Assembly (NCBI GenBank): GCA_030549175.1
Contig: JAUKUA010000009.1
Location: 372,001 to 436,000 of the forward strand
Direction of reading: 5' to 3'
Length of the DNA: 64,000 nt
Source: Lasiosphaeris hirsuta
Taxonomy: Eukaryota; Ascomycota; Sordariomycetes; Sordariales; Lasiosphaeriaceae
The notes beneath the pieces were generated by a model, which was not told the origin of the DNA, did not search any database, and saw only the letters and a program-made list of their open reading frames with translations. Position numbers and translations under genes: made by a program. This document shows positions 43,011 through 53,833 of this stretch, piece after piece. The first letter of the stretch is position 1, and each line of letters opens with the position of its first letter.

Positions 43011-44234
43011 TAAAAGTAGATGTACTAGGCCACCTAAAATGCGGGTACTCCTGGAGGGTGGTTAAGGGTGACGAAAAGAGTTCTGAGTTCTCCCACTCTT
43101 CATCACTGGCTTCACCTAAGGTACGTACCTACCTACCTGTCTCAGTGTAAGATATAAGCCAAGGTCCTATCAAAGGCCATTTTCTGCCTAGTATTTTTCA
43201 GCTGACTATAGCCCCCTAATTTGATGCTTTAGTTTGGTGCCCATGATAGCTATGATCAACAGCGCATTTACAGCACAAAAAGTGACTCTGTAGGTACTCC
43301 GTCCCCGTTTATCGCCCCACGGTTACATCGGAGCACTGATTCGCAGGATCCCCCGGGCCCGCCCAATCCAACCAATTTTCTAATAGCTCGAGTCGGGTCT
43401 CCTACAATCTTATTCGTTGTATTAGATCAGGTCTCAAAATGTCTCAGACTTGCCGCTTAGCAACCACTGACGGATGCTGCAGGTTTGACGTGTTTTGGTG
43501 TGTTCGCACTTGACCTGTTGGCGGCTTCTTCATTTGCCATGCAAGAGCGCGGGCCGAGCTGGGGAATGCCGGAGTAAAGAGAAGAAGCGGTTGAAGCTAC
43601 ACGACCCAAGACATACATAGAGCCTGGCAGTTTCATGTGCTCATGCAGATCATCACAGATGCATACGACAAGGAAATGAGCCCTACTTGAATATCGTCAA
43701 CTCAGTAAGCACACTTGACCACCATGACTGCTAAAATACTAATGCGTGACGTGAAGAGTTTGGTTCAATGACCATCCTCCTGAGCTTCGAGACCAATGAT
43801 TCAGCATAACCATGCCAGGAATCTTCGGCTCGTTTCTGTCCAAGAAAGTGAGAATAGGAATGCCGGCCTGCAAGTGGTTTGCCCTATATGTGTAATGGGG
43901 TCGTCCGAAGGCCTTCGTGGCAAACTGTCAGGCTGACAGTTGGCTCGATCTATTAGATGTAAGTGGAGTTGGCGGACTCGGCTAGCTCTCATGACATCTC
44001 CATATTCGTGTGGTGACGTGTCTCTGTGTAACGGTTGTGCTGCTCAGAAGCACACCTTTCGGCTGCATCCCGGTTGGCCCGTAGTCTTGCCCACTGCTCG
44101 TCTTGGGCGATCACCGCCAATTATTTATTCGGCGGTATCACTCTGTCGTCCATCCTTTTTCCCCTACTAACATCACATTGAAGGCAGTAAACGCAGGAAC
44201 AGCCCACGATTTTCCTCCTCTGTTACTCCCAGCC
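43011..44234. other. 1.2-kb stretch without a gene
   Basis: AT-richer spacer with a CCTA repeat (TACCTACCTACCT at 43126-43138). No coding signal. It contains the promoter of the membrane-protein gene that follows. Confidence 0.5.
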
Positions 44235-45737
44235 ATGGCGTCCAATGCCTCTAATTGCCCCGTCAGCCCCCCAGGATACTTCTACCGCGACAACTGTTCA
44301 TTGCTTTGCAAGCCGGCTGGCTGGACCGATGTCCTTGTCTTTTTCCTGGGAAACTATGTGGCGCACGTTGCGACTGTGAATATCTCGCCTGGAACTTCGA
44401 CGTACAATTGGACTTGGCAGTGTCTAATCGTATTTTTGGCCCCTGGCGCGGGAATTCTCTCAGCCTTTGAGGCCATACAAAGCCGAGCGATCTTTGCTCC
44501 CACAGAGCTGCAGATGGCCGCAAGGGCCAGGGCCCTAGTGATGGTTGTTCCACCGCCACCACCAGAGGCAGACAACTCTGACTCTCCCAGCCGTGTCCCC
44601 GAATCCCCTGGCACCGAGCCTTCAAGCCCTCTGGATGTCCATTCGGGTCGGAGAGAACAGGACATTGAGTGGTGCCTGTCTGTCAGCTCATCACGACAAC
44701 GTGGGGCTTCAAAATGGGATGTACCACGGGTTCAAGATCAACCACCCGACTTACAGAAACTTGAAGCCCAAAGCCACGAGTTATCAATACCAAAACAAGG
44801 TATAATTAATACCTACGCGAATCCGGCGTCTTAATAGGTGCATTATGATTTAACTAACTGTCCCCTAGGAGAACCTGATCCCTCCATCCAAGCCCAGACC
44901 ATACACGGTATTCTCCAGCTGCCTAAAGGGTACTCGCTTCGGGTCCTCGACGAAAGAGCAAGATTCGAAAACGACTCGGAAGTGCCTTTCCTTGGCGGAA
45001 TCTGGCGTGGCGCGATTGGGCTTCTTGGGCTTAGCATGCCTAGCAGGCCATGGAACACCTCGGTACCCTGCAACAAAAATTTTGTGACAATCATTGTGTC
45101 CTTGTTCCAGCTTGGATTCTCCCTTGTCACGCTATACCGCGCTCGTGGTGACCAGGTTGCTTTGTACGGGTATGCAGCATTTGGACTCACCGTCGCCCAG
45201 TACGCTTGGATGTCTCTACTCAACCTTATGGGGGGCTTGATACGTCCACAATACTCGGGTTTATTTCTTGTTGAGTCCCAAACCCTGCGTGACTTGAAGA
45301 AAAAGGTAGCTGAACAGGATAAAGCCCACGAGTTTTTACTGGACGGGACCTTGGGGAAACTCACAGCGAAATCCGAAAATGAGATACTAGGCGTAACAAG
45401 ACGCAATGTCGATAAAATAACAGGCAGATACCACTCTGGACTTGTTGTTGCGCTGGCTGCCCCTCTTGCCGTTGTCGGAGGAATATCTCACTTTTCCCCA
45501 GGTTCAAGCGCGCTCTACCAGCGTGTTTGGATAATGATGTGGCAACTCTCCGGATATTCAACATTTTTCCAGTTTTTTTCTCTGAGTTTCTTCGCAACCA
45601 GTGGCTTCGCTTTAGCGCGTATATTTATACCTGTAATGGCGTGTCTTCTTTGTTTATGTGCAGTGTCAGCAGTTGGGGGTCTTGTTGTTGTCGGAAAAAT
45701 GATTCGGGAATATGGTGTGTGTGTCCAGGTGTCATAG
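44235..45737 (+). CDS. Fungal multi-pass membrane protein, uncharacterised
   Basis: Two exons (44235-44799 and 44869-45737), intron with GTATAA donor, CTAAC branch motif and CAG-like TAG acceptor, 477 aa. The ATG at 44235 is preferred over the longer frame because it starts a conserved-looking Cys-containing extracellular segment (NCPVSPPGYFYRDNCSLLCKPAGWTD). A first membrane helix follows, then a Pro/Ser-rich cytoplasmic stretch. The second exon has at least five hydrophobic segments (FVTIIVSLFQLGFSLVTLY, YGYAAFGLTVAQYAWMSLLNL, VVALAAPLAVVGGI, the 45540-45600 region, ACLLCLCAVSAVGGLVVV). I recognise the general type from ascomycete genomes but no function. Intact in an area of dead genes. 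Confidence 0.78.
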
Positions 45738-45810
45738 CGGTAGTTCCACTAGTTTGAAGGGGATTTGGGACACCGAGCTAGAGAGAAGAGTGGAATTATA
45801 ACCCAATTCG

Positions 45811-46140
45811 TTACCAGTAGTTAAGCTGATACTTGGCCTGATCAAGAGGGGTCTTTTCCCGGCTACCTGGGTAACCCCCTTGTACCGTTTGCTCCGGCTT
45901 CCTCCAGTCCAGATCACGCCTCTTCAGCAACATAACAAGGGGGACGGCCGCTAACATCACAATTGCAAAAACACCAAAACAACACGCCAAGCCCGCAGCA
46001 TCCGCCAGTGGCTGTTGCACAACAATACCAATACCTGCCCCAATGCAGCGGATCAGATTGTAGGAAGCCTGGGCTATTGCTGAAGCGTTTGGGTTCAAGT
46101 CGTTCAGGAAGGTTCCACAAAGCTACTCAAAGGACAACCC
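45811..46140 (-). pseudogene. C-terminal fragment of an MFS transporter
   Basis: Leftward frame reading FLNDLNPNASAIAQASYNLIRC, IGAGIGIVVQQPLADAAGL and CFGVFAIVMLAAVPLVMLL, then a charged tail ending at 45811. This is the last two helices of a DHA1-type permease. Upstream sequence lacks the other ten helices, so it is a remnant. Confidence 0.78.
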
Positions 46141-46443
46141 CCCTTCCAGTCGCCGTTTAATTGAGCAGATTTCTAATCTTCAGCCCAGAGCTAGATCTTT
46201 CCGGGTCTAGACTTATACACTTCCCTATTCCTATTCCGGAACTTTAGCCCGAGGTCTTGGTAACGATGAGCTCTGTCCATATCTCAGTCACTAGTGGCTT
46301 CTTCAACTTCAGTTCATCAGGCTAGTGCCCGCTTTTACGGCGATGAACGAGCGCGACGAAGAAAAGACATGCCCGGTGGTAAGCCCTGGGGTCATTGCCA
46401 ACTCCGACAACAGCACCACAGTTGACGCCTAAGACAGCATCGC
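46141..46443. other. Spacer between MFS fragment and HET pseudogene
   Basis: No coding signal apart from eroded edges of the two flanking pseudogenes. Confidence 0.4.
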
Positions 46444-48111
46444 GCTTGCCCTATTTTACGAACCGCTGCGTGAGGAAAGATTTGAAATCCGTGCCCTTAC
46501 CCTCCTGCCCGCCGAGGAAAACAATCCGGAGAGCAGGCTTCATTGTCGCATCCGCCGCCTCCCCGCCATTGTCCCACACATGCCTCCATTCACGGCACTG
46601 TCGTACTGCTGGGGGTCGAGTGAGCACAAGTTCGCCATCACCGTCAACCACCACACCCACCACATCACCCAGAACCTCGCTGCTGCGCTGTACGAGCTGA
46701 GACGCTAAGGCTACCGCGAGCTGTTGGTCGACGCTCTGTGCATCAACCAGCGCGACAATCACGAGAAGGGCCACAAATTTATCGAATGCGCGACATATAC
46801 AAATACGCCGTCTCCACCATCTCGTGGCTGGGCCCGGACGAGCTTGGGACTGGCGCAAACACATTCAGCGCGCTTGCCTCGAGCACCGCAATACTGCATC
46901 AGAGCGACGCCCCAAGGCCCTCGTGGGACCATGTCTCGCAAACTCGTTGCTCTGCCGTACTAGCACCGCGCATGGATCATCCAAGGAGTCGCCCTCTCTC
47001 CGTCGGTCACGGTCATGTGGGGCGGCGCAACTATCCCTCTCTAAGCTCTGCGCTCCGTTCTCCTCACCATTTGGGCCGAACCCCCCCCCCCCCCCCTCCG
47101 GGGACACTAGTCGACAAGTAGGTATCGGGACTACGTCAGCATGCTAAACAAAGTCCAGCACCCCATGGATCTGATATCCGCCCTCCGGTATCCGTGCACC
47201 GCTCTTGTATCCGTCGAACGGGATAAGGTGTATAACATCCTGGGCCTGTGTAAGAATGCGTCCTTGATTGTCCCAAATCCCGACCACGCATCCCGGCTGG
47301 ATTCAGTCCTGACAGCATGAACAGGAACATTCTGCTGCACGAAAGCGGAAAGCCCGGCGACCTAGACGTGCTGTGTCTTGGACCACGTACTGCCAAAAAG
47401 AAGGAAACGCTAACCTAGTCGATAGACTAGCCCGTCATCTAGCCGGATTCCAACCCGCGAGCATGGACATCGCGTGCCGACCGTGGAACCAAGGCCGGAT
47501 TTCTTGCAGCAAATCAGCAGCCCAGATCTCCTTCAACCCCTCACCGCCTCAGAGCAGGGCTGGGGATGTGCTACTATGTGACGGAGTTGTTACTGATACC
47601 ATCGAGTCGTTAACCAGCGCCTACACTAGAATACCGTGCGACATCACCACTCCTACCACTACTATTCGCCTAAACTCTACGGGGGTACTAAGCAACAGCG
47701 AGCCAGTGCATGTGTCAGACTATGTACGGGTCTGAAGCCAAGCTTTTTGAGGCGATATGGCGCAGCTTCATGATGGACCGTCTCGACAAGGAACACCCAA
47801 CCCCACCACCTGTTACATATGGCGCTGCTTTCGCCAGGGTTTGGTCGCCTCGCCCTTCAGACTTGACTACATACAGCCCGGCTATGATGCCAAATGAATA
47901 TCCTGATACTATTGCTGCGTTCCACGTCGGTGGCTCTACAACTGGCGCATTAGCTACCAGAATGATCGGCGATACCGAGTGGGATGACGACGCTGCAGAG
48001 TGGGAGACAATCCAGCGAGCAATATCGGCAGAACAAAACGTTTGGGAGACGTTTTATGATGACCGGGCAAGGGTATGTAGGGTAGACACGTTTTCAGTCC
48101 CAGCCTGGTAA
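46444..48111 (+). pseudogene. HET-domain (heterokaryon incompatibility) gene, broken
   Basis: Rightward blocks of the HET family: FYEPLREERFEIRALTLLP, PPFTALSYCWGSS (hallmark), NLAAALYELRR, an in-frame TAA at 46706-46708, LLVDALCINQRDNHEKG (hallmark), a frame change near 46780, IYKYAVSTISWLGPDELG, a TAG at 46961-46963, HRAWIIQGVALSPSVTVMWG, C16 at 47081-47096, then SVERDKVYNILGLC (hallmark) and a final open block from about 47710 ending at 48111. Order and spacing are those of a full-length gene. HET proteins trigger cell death after fusion of unlike strains; this one cannot be made. I describe only its breaks. Confidence 0.85.
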
Positions 48112-48114
48112 CCG

Positions 48115-48576
48115 CATATGTCTGATGGCTGAATGCACTCTGCCAATGGTGCTCAAGAGAGGGGGAGGGTAGATTCAGCTTTGTTGGTGAGGCTTACGTT
48201 CATGGCGTTATGAATGGTGAGGCATGGGATAGATGCCTGGAACGTGGGTCGTTTCAACGGCTGCAAATAGTTTGAATCTGATCTAGGCAGTCCTACTCCG
48301 TACTGGTAGTAAGGACAGTTTTCAAGTTATACCGACGGAATAGCTACACCGCCACCGTATCAAACGAACACACAAAAGCAAGATACAGCCGCAAGAACTC
48401 AGACACGATGTCCCAATGGCACCATCCGGGGCAGTTCACGTCCTTCAGTATTTTCATTCCCTCTAGTAATAAATTTATTACCCATTCACCAAAAGTCTAA
48501 TCCCACCAGAGCCCTTGGGCAGTCAAGCACCATGTGGAGTCGGCCGATTCCCAAGACCTATAAGCTCTATATATTC
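48115..48576. other. Spacer, no gene seen
   Basis: No coding signal between the HET remnant and the end of the leftward MFS pseudogene. Confidence 0.45.
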
Positions 48577-49726
48577 TAGTTATGAGCTGGTATTGCTGAA
48601 TCCTGATTCCGATCCTTCAAGTAAGTTCAAGAATAAATAAAGCATCAGCAGGTCGTAGGACGCCTTCATTGTCCCCCCCCCCCAATCTTACAACCCACAG
48701 TTTCCTTGCGGAGAAAAAGCCCTCGGAGCCGATGCCGCCAGCCTAGGCCAAAGTTTTGATGACGTTGACCACACCCAATACCGCCGTCCGCTCAGCTGAA
48801 AGAACGGCAGCCGCGAGAAAGGCCTGCCTTGGGGCTTGGTCTATGCTCTGAGTGCACGCTCGCAAGGCAAGAAAGGCCATGGCAAGCCACATCCCCGAAT
48901 TCGTGGCTGGGGGATAGGTATCAAGGCTAGGAAGATAGCCGAGGGAAGATGAGTGCATTGTCTTGAGTGGGCCGAGATGACGAGCGAGGGGCAGAGCAGC
49001 AAGATTGGAAAAGGTGACCAAGAGATTCGCCACCAGAAACAACATGCCAAGGGCAGAAGGCTCCAAGGAGTGAATGGTAGATCGATCCCTGATCGTCCAG
49101 CTCCGTTGCAACCTCACGATATTGAGTTGTTGCAAGGTCTGGCAGTAGACGAGAACGAGATTGGCAATACCGAGAGCCGCGTAAAGAACAAAAACAAGGC
49201 TGTGTGCGCCGCTCAATGTCCAGGACTTACTTGCGCTGACTGACTGCACGATCCAGCCACAAGTAAGTGTACCCAGGGCGGCTCCGGCGGTGCCAAACAG
49301 GGTGTACCAGGCAAAGATGTCGCTTCGCTCGTCCTTGTTCGTGAGATGAGCTAAGATGGACTCTTCAACAGCACGAAAAGGGCCGATTTCGTTACCGCTG
49401 GGACTGATGACACCAAATACACTCGCAAAGAGCAGATACCAGTAGTTGCTGCTCAGGGAGAAGATGAGGCCGCTCGCGGTCAAGGACGCGGCTCCAGCAG
49501 CCAAGACACGCCGCCTTCCGATTTTGTCTGTGATTGCAGTGAGATAGCCCCGATGCGCTCGTCTGTGAAGCCCAGGCCAGAAAGAAACTGAGCGAGGATG
49601 AGAAACGATGCCATAACCAAAGAGGCTAATGAAGCGCTGTAGGCACAGCAGCTTAGTGTCGCGGCTTGATCGGGCAATGGCACTGAAGCTGCTCTCCTTG
49701 GCAAGCCGATTCGTCCAAGATGACAT
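48577..49726 (-). pseudogene. MFS transporter pseudogene
   Basis: Leftward from the ATG at 49726 a 327-codon frame looks intact but is not. After FISLFGYGIV the true continuation ILAQFLSGLGFTDERIGA lies in another frame, and the following helix is deleted before LTAITDKIGRRRVLAAGAASL. Then come IGPFRAVEESILAHLT and the rest of the permease (FAWYTLFGTAGAALG, SIDQAPRQAFLAAAV, VNVIKTLA). The frame stops at a TAG (48743-48745) where relatives read Gln, yet homology continues as AGGIGSEGFF and, after a G/C-run frame change, SYDLLMLYLFLN. It resembles small fungal MFS exporters. One helix is missing and the end is cut, so it is non-functional. Confidence 0.8.
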
Positions 49727-51106
49727 TTGGATTTGTCTTGCTTTTTGCCTTTATCACCGCCGTGTGCTTGCGTGGGCTGGACCCGAAATTCATGGAGAGC
49801 GGGGTCGAGGAAAACATGAGATGACGCTAGGCGCCGCCCAGAATGCCGGATTTCCGGATAAGACAATCCCCACACGGCCCCCACACATCGCACACGCCGT
49901 TGTTGACAAGGTCATGCCCAGTGGTAACTTGACAGGGCCCCCCAATACTGAATCCTCGCGATAGAAAAAAAATGCGCAGTAGGGTAAGTGGTGGTTTCCC
50001 ATTCGTTTTGGTCCTACTTTGCTGAAGGCCGTACCTCATCAGTGGGACTTGTCGAGGTAGTGGAGTTGTCGACGTAGTGGAATTGCCGCACCCCTGCCCC
50101 AGAGTTTGAGTACCTAATAATGGTCTAGGCTGGGCTGGGTACCTGGGACATCATAACTGCTTTGCATCAATGCCCGTATGTCACGGTATGCATAAGCACT
50201 GTCGAATGGACAAGGACTGGGGGGCGATGGAATTGACAATGGTACACCAGAGTACTTGTCGGGGGCTGGTAAATGAACCCATCTTTTCACTGATTTTCTT
50301 TTTGCCATTTCCTCTGCGCACGAGGCGGTGAGATGCGACATGGCTAGGGCCTGAATTTGCCTCAATGAATGTCCCATGATACCGTAGACCACCTGCCTGA
50401 TCGTGCCAAATACTGGCCCACCCACCCATCCATCTCAGGCAGCTCAAAAAAAAAAAAAAAAAAAAAAAAAACAACGGCGCTGTGTGCTGGCCTGCTTGCA
50501 GAAATATGCGGGGGAGGCGTCTCCGCAATGCTTGGTTGGATTCTGCACCGTTCAGGAACCTGTCAATCGCGTTCCAGCCCGTCTTGGCGACCTGCGTTTT
50601 CAGCGCCGAAAGCTGCAGTTGGCCGCAGGCATCCGCAGGGAAAAGGTGTGGGTGACAATCGATGACCAGCACCAATCGATGCTTGGCACGCCCCCTGGTC
50701 CCTGGTCACTGGGTAACGGCCAAACCGGGGTTCTCCGCGAGAATTGGCTGACTTTCTTCGTGTGCGAGTAAGGCTGAGCGCTGATCATTATTGAATCCGT
50801 GGTTCCTGCCGATCTAGCGCTTCGTATTCGGCCGCGTTAATGCGCCTCCCCGACTATTGAGTGACGATGGTGGCATCGTCTTACTGAAGAGGGACGTCGG
50901 TACCTAGTGTGTGGTGACGGTGTGCAGGCCCAGGCCATCGACGCACCCTCAGACTGGGCCACTTCCTTGATTAGAGCAAGCCAAGCCAAGAGGTCTTTAA
51001 TAGCAGAGCATCTGCCCGCTCTATTTTCCGTGCTACGAGCTTGTCTCTACCACAACATCACCCCGATTCCGTCTTCTCTCCCCCTCCAATCAATCCCACA
51101 GCTGTC
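49727..51106. other. 1.4-kb stretch without a gene
   Basis: It contains a run of 26 A (50446-50471). Frames here are low-complexity or antisense artefacts. The last 200 bp are CT-rich and form the leader of the But2 gene. Confidence 0.5.
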
Positions 51107-51727
51107 ATGAAGGTTGCCACATTACTTGCAGCGATCGTGGGTGTTGCCTCGGCAGCACCCGGTCAGCTTGTCTCCAAGCGGGCTCTCACACCTCAAGACA
51201 TCAACCCCCGAACTGGCTGCCCGGGCTACCTAACGCCAGGGGAGTTCGAGTTCCCTCATTATATCACCCAAATTTCCAAGTCGCAGCCAGACAAGGCGTT
51301 CGGTCCGCAGTACTTTGGAGTTTTTACGCCCAACGATGTATCGTCCATCTTCAGCTTCGACATTCCCGCCTCGCGTGCCGGCGCCAACTGCACACTCGAG
51401 TTCTTCTTTCCGACCCAGAGCCAGTTGAAAACCAGCTCGTACACCTACAGTGGGGCCGGCTCCTTCTTCTTCACGGGCTACAACCCGGGCAGCTGCCCCA
51501 ATGCCGAAACCACGTACAACAACCAGCCGAAGCCAGGACCTTTCCCTCCTTTCCCTCCCGTTCACATGGAGCCCGGCAACGCCTACACCATTGACATAGG
51601 GCCGTGCTGGGTTGGTGCGGGGACATGCGTCGCGGGCTTGACAAGTACCAACGACACCAACTTTAGCTTCTTTCAAGACTACGATGAGTGTCCCATTGGC
51701 ATCTATACGGGCTATTCTTATCTCTAG
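51107..51727 (+). CDS. Secreted But2 C-terminal-domain protein
   Basis: 206 aa from the ATG at 51107, intronless. Signal peptide MKVATLLAAIVGVASAA, a dibasic KR site soon after, then the family pattern TGCPGYLTPGEFEFPHYI, FSFDIPASRAGANCTLEFFFP, SYTYSGAGSFFFTGY, the PGPFPPFPPVHMEPGNAYTI block and CVAGLTSTNDT. This is the PF09792-type (But2) domain found in many secreted or cell-wall-associated fungal proteins. Five mature cysteines (GC, NC, SC, PC, TC) plus one near the end (EC) suggest disulphides. The biochemical role is not known. Intact and well conserved within a region of dead genes. Confidence 0.88.
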   Translation: MKVATLLAAIVGVASAAPGQLVSKRALTPQDINPRTGCPGYLTPGEFEFPHYITQISKSQPDKAFGPQYFGVFTPNDVSSIFSFDIPASRAGANCTLEFFFPTQSQLKTSSYTYSGAGSFFFTGYNPGSCPNAETTYNNQPKPGPFPPFPPVHMEPGNAYTIDIGPCWVGAGTCVAGLTSTNDTNFSFFQDYDECPIGIYTGYSYL

Positions 51728-53356
51728 ATGGCTGATGACGCGAGGATGGGTTGCGGAGGAAGGACGGGAGTTCACTGAGGCGGTTATGCTGGGGAGGAAC
51801 GGTTTTAATGTAATTACATAATATAATGAAAACGTCGCAGTGGTTATCTGGACGGATCAGCATCCTACCATCACTGGTAATTGCGGGTGGGAGGTAAATA
51901 GCAGTGTCAATATGCACTTGCTATCACAATCTTAGAAGTCACGTCGGTGATTAGTTTACTCAGTTCCATACTATTAAAGCCCTTAAACTCCTTAAGCCAG
52001 TCCAGACGATTTGAGTAATTATATAACCCTTGCTTGTTGCAATTGCGGATTACCAGCCACAGGTTGTGATTGTGGTGGTGTGGTGGGCGGCTTTTGAGAG
52101 GACAACCCCTTTTCTAATAGGTTCAGGGTTGAGTATGGGTGTAACAACGGAATCTGATCATAGTAATGGTGGACTAGGTCGAGTTTTAGAGGGTGACTGG
52201 ATATATTTTTACTTTTGCCTTACTCTCTGTAGAAATTGATTGTATCCAGGTTTTGTAATCGCATTCGTGACGACATATAGATTGAAGGGAATGAACTTTG
52301 CAGAAGTGCATATGAATCATCACACCTCAAGGCCTGAAAACAGGGCTTAATTCAACATTCTTGTACAGTGAAGAATGGTTTATGTTCTGGTTGATCCTTT
52401 GCTGCTGCTGGCAATTTTAGCCAGAGCATACCTGTCATGTATGATTCTCTCGAGCGCAATTCCTACTAGTAACTGAGGTGCCTTATGTTTTGGAGCAGTG
52501 ATATATACATCCATGTCACCGATCGTATCATTATGCGTCAAGTCATGTACGGTGAAACAATCAGCTAATGTCATGTTTAGGCGTGTGACACCGGTGTCAA
52601 TACGCTCGACTTGACTAGATTATCTTTCAAAGATATCACTGGTACTCCTGCTTAAAATCCTGGACCATTCATGACCGCGGGCGACAGAGAAAGTTGGGGA
52701 GCAATACGTAGAATTCCTAGGTATTGACCCAACGGTAGACGCACTCGGCACCCAGAAATGCCGCCGCTGTCCCGTGGCTTCTCCCAAACAAGAGGTCCAT
52801 ATTTGAAATCAATTACGACTACTGGTGATCCTCTGCGAGGGGTGAGCAGTTAACTCGTTATTCGTTACCTTGGAATTGATGGCGATAGCTGAGCAAGGCA
52901 ACCTGGAGCAGCGGCCCTTCTTTCTATGCTCGGAAAACAGTTTAGAGATATCTCGAAAGCATGGGTCCTTGCGCATTTGCCAGTGCGCCCCCCCTCCCCT
53001 TCTTCCCCTACTACATGGCTGATTTCAAGAAAGCGCCAAAGCCTGGATATAGCATCGTGGGAATAGCCATGACGGCAGGAACACCCCGTGAAGCAAACCT
53101 AGGGGAGGATCTTGGGCCCGTCCTAGTACTAGTATTGACATGGCGAAGAATTATGTGTTGGGTGGGAAACGCTGAACTAGATTAAAAGCTGGCTCCTCAA
53201 TGAATTCTTTCGTCCGAGAAACAATCATGCTCCACTTGTGATCCATTGCAGGTACCTGGGTATGAAGTTATCATTGAACTACCGTCAGCCAATCAACTTG
53301 CTCAGAACGACGAAGGCCTCCGCACTTGTACTTTACGATAGAATAATGGTACAATT
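51728..53356. other. 1.6-kb stretch without a gene
   Basis: AT-rich, stop-dense in all frames, nothing recognisable up to MITE copy 3. Confidence 0.5.
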
Positions 53357-53596
53357 CAACCATGGTTTGTTTGTTAGCGTGTGACTTTCCCCAATGGCTC
53401 GAGGGAGACATTGAAGCCTCGGAAAGGCTTCCGAGGAGCAAAACAAGCATATTTCGCGTATTTAAAAGGTATATTTGGTATTTTAGCGGATCTTTCCCTA
53501 TCCTAGAAAGGCATTATGAATCCCCAAGATGCCTTATTGGGGATTCTGTGCCTCTCTTTATGGGAGTATCACGCGCTAACAAATAAACCAGGGCTG
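53357..53596. mobile_element. MITE copy 3 (about 240 bp)
   Basis: It opens CAACCATGGTTTGTTTGTTA and ends with the inverse GCTAACAAATAAACCAGGG plus CTG. The inverted repeat extends inward for about 33 bp (GCGTGTGACTTTCCC against GGGAGTATCACGCGC). Interior AT-rich, non-coding. Flanks GTACAATT and TTTTCTAC show no clear duplication. Confidence 0.87.
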
Positions 53597-53833
53597 TTTT
53601 CTACGTGAGTTGGATGCCAAACCCAAAACAAGGCAATGCTGCCCGAGTGACTCACGAGCATCCGAGGTATCAAGTGGGGTATATCTGTTGCAAGTGTTAG
53701 ATAGGGGTTGCTAAGTCTAAGACCACGGCAATATAATTAACCGTCGAGTTTCAGCGAGACTGAGTCACGACAGAGAATCAAAACATTTGATTGTAGTCTC
53801 TCAGGCATCTGCTCAACGGAAAGTTGCGTCAAC

